NCBI RefSeq assembly: GCF_040358985.1
Contig: NZ_CP132932.1
Location: 4,154,001 to 4,218,000 of the forward strand
Length of the DNA: 64,000 nt
From: Tunturibacter empetritectus
GTDB lineage: Bacteria > Acidobacteriota > Terriglobia > Terriglobales > Acidobacteriaceae
Direction of reading: 5' to 3'
Below the pieces are notes generated by a model that had not been told where the DNA came from, made no database searches, and was given only the letters and a program-made list of their open reading frames with translations. The position numbers were made by a program, and so were the translations under genes. The first letter of the stretch is position 1; every line of letters begins with the position of its first letter. This document shows positions 62,787-64,000 of this stretch, piece by piece.

Positions 62787-63713
62787 TCAGGCCGGGTAGG
62801 TAGGGATTGGAGCTTCCGAGGGAAAGGTCTCGATGAAGGCGATCCCAGAGAGAATGAGAGCAGCTCCCAGGAGAGAACGGCGGCCTAGATGTTCGTGCAG
62901 GACGAAGAATGAGGTAAGGCAGGCGAAGATGGGCTCGAGAGTGAGGAGGATCGCGGTGTGGGTGGGGGGTAGGTGCTGCTGCGCCCAGCTTTGGATGGTG
63001 AAGGCTGCGGCTGTCGCAAGGAGGCTGGTAATGGCGAGCGCTGTGACTAACCGAAGCGTGAGGGTGAGATGAGGCCTTCCGCCTAAGGGTAGGGTAATGG
63101 CCATCAGGAATGCAGCTGCTCCGATCTGGAGAGCGGCGAGCTGGGCGGTTGGGACCTTGCGGGAGGTATGAGCCAACGACAGGAGATGGGCGGCGAAGGC
63201 TATGGAGCAACCCAGTGTGAGTAGATCTCCCGCACCGATGCTGCTGGAGAGATTCCGCCAGGATGTTCCGGCGGGCGTAGTGAGTAGGAGAAGCCCGGCG
63301 AAGGCGAGGATGGCTCCGATGGCGGATGTCCAGCGGGGAGGTGGTGTTCCTTGCGGGCGAATCGCAGGGATGAGGGTGAAGAGGGGGACGAAGACTACGA
63401 CCAAACCGGTGATCAGGGCGGACTTCGCCGCGGTGGTGCGGGCTAGGCCGGTGGTTTGGAACTGGTATCCAGCGGCGAGGAAGAGTCCGACGATGACGCC
63501 GGACACTATGGTTTCGCGGTTAATGTCGCGGAGTTGACGATAGTTCACGATGGCTAGGGCGATGAAGGCAAGAGCCATTCTGAACAGATTGAATAGCAGG
63601 GGTGAGATGTCCTGGAGCGCATCTTTTACTAAAACGAAGGTGGCCCCCCAGATGATGACGACCGCGAGAAGTAAGAGGTGGGCCAGGGTGGTGGGGCTTA
63701 GTTGGCGTGGCAA
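62787..63713 (-). CDS. EamA/DMT-family permease
   Basis: A 308-residue carrier with about ten transmembrane helices and two EamA repeats (IWGATFVLVKDALQDISPLL; TSLLATAAAFTIQSWAQQHL, PTHTAILLTLEPIFACLTSF). DMT carriers export metabolites such as amino acids; the substrate is unknown. It starts at TTG 63713 right after the stop codon of the upstream gene, so the two are translated in tandem. Confidence 0.85.
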   Translation of the reverse strand: MPRQLSPTTLAHLLLLAVVIIWGATFVLVKDALQDISPLLFNLFRMALAFIALAIVNYRQLRDINRETIVSGVIVGLFLAAGYQFQTTGLARTTAAKSALITGLVVVFVPLFTLIPAIRPQGTPPPRWTSAIGAILAFAGLLLLTTPAGTSWRNLSSSIGAGDLLTLGCSIAFAAHLLSLAHTSRKVPTAQLAALQIGAAAFLMAITLPLGGRPHLTLTLRLVTALAITSLLATAAAFTIQSWAQQHLPPTHTAILLTLEPIFACLTSFFVLHEHLGRRSLLGAALILSGIAFIETFPSEAPIPTYPA

Positions 63714-64000
63714 CTAGTTGCTCGCTCCGGCGTTGGGCTTCGGTGACGAGTAGACCGTTTTGCCGTTCACGATGGTGCGAAGGATCGTGGTGTGGAGGAG
63801 TTGCTGCGGGGTTGCGGTGGTGATGTCGCGGTCTAGAACGATGAGGTCGGCGAGGTATCCGGGTTCGAGACGGCCCTTCTGGTGTTCGCGAAACTCGGCG
63901 AAGGCGGAGGCCTGGGTGTAGGCGTAGAGGGCCTCGTTGAGGGAGATTTTTTCCTGTGGCTGGAAGGTCTGGGTGCCGGCTTCGTTCTGGCGGGTGATGG
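63714..64000 (-). CDS. Amidohydrolase-family protein, 3' part only
   Basis: Truncated by the window edge. The visible C-terminal 95 residues include EALYAYTQASAFAEFREHQK and the closing strand LEPGYLADLIVLDRDI, typical of amidohydrolase family 3 (YtcJ-like) enzymes. No catalytic metal residues are in this part. The stop codon at 63714 abuts the TTG start of the EamA permease gene, so they form an operon. Confidence 0.75.
   Translation of the reverse strand, partial: ITRQNEAGTQTFQPQEKISLNEALYAYTQASAFAEFREHQKGRLEPGYLADLIVLDRDITTATPQQLLHTTILRTIVNGKTVYSSPKPNAGASN

Overview
The window looks like chromosomal DNA of an Acidobacteriota member of class Terriglobia (Edaphobacter / Granulicella / Terriglobus-like). 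This is inferred from high GC, a PEP-CTERM protein, several families of short dispersed hairpin repeats, and the overall gene content. No 16S rRNA gene is present to confirm it.

Layout. 1-6.2 kb: an exported M48 metalloprotease, a small beta-carbonic anhydrase, a Tat-exported TIM-barrel protein, a zinc-independent MDR oxidoreductase and an orphan PilT-type ATPase. 5.5-7.5 kb: the predicted cobalt transporter cbtB-cbtA behind a cobalamin riboswitch, with a divergent histidine phosphatase. 7.7-12.6 kb: queF, an MFS carrier, a small unknown protein, a family 2 glycosyltransferase and a PEP-CTERM protein. 12.9-14.3 kb: ispG and an unusual tRNA-Arg(CCU). 14.4-22.2 kb: a promoter, a second cobalamin riboswitch and a cobG-H-IJ-L-E-M-K-F cluster. 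It holds every enzyme of the aerobic route from precorrin-2 to hydrogenobyrinate, with cobI and cobJ fused.

22.4-36.4 kb: housekeeping and accessory genes. These include a DNA-3-methyladenine glycosylase broken by a frameshift, a PvuII-like N4-cytosine methyltransferase with a divergent HTH gene and candidate nuclease (a restriction-modification island), uvrB, gph, a Tat-exported carbonic anhydrase, an HlyD adaptor and lexA. 36.5-60.2 kb: a regulatory trio (OmpR-type response regulator, stand-alone HisKA-like protein, sigma-54 activator without a DNA-binding domain), then a nearly uninterrupted flagellar export, basal-body and hook operon. That operon runs flgB-flgC-fliE-F-G-H-I-J-K-flgD-flgE-fliL-fliN-like-fliO-P-Q-R-flhB-flhA-fliA-fliM-fliN and ends with an odd GspE-N-domain protein. 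60.3-64 kb: a peptidoglycan-binding protein, an HtrA/DegP-like protease, an EamA permease and the 3' end of an amidohydrolase.

How the parts work together. Two riboswitches place cobalt uptake and corrin synthesis under the same B12 feedback. Many stop/start overlaps (ATGA, GTGA, TAATG) in the cob and flagellar operons imply translational coupling. The observations I rate highest are a tRNA with an apparent swap of the 19-56 tertiary pair, three 53-bp repeats whose two hairpins show compensatory changes, the split regulatory module before the flagellar operon, a terminator-bearing leader just before flgB, and the unusual restriction-modification island.
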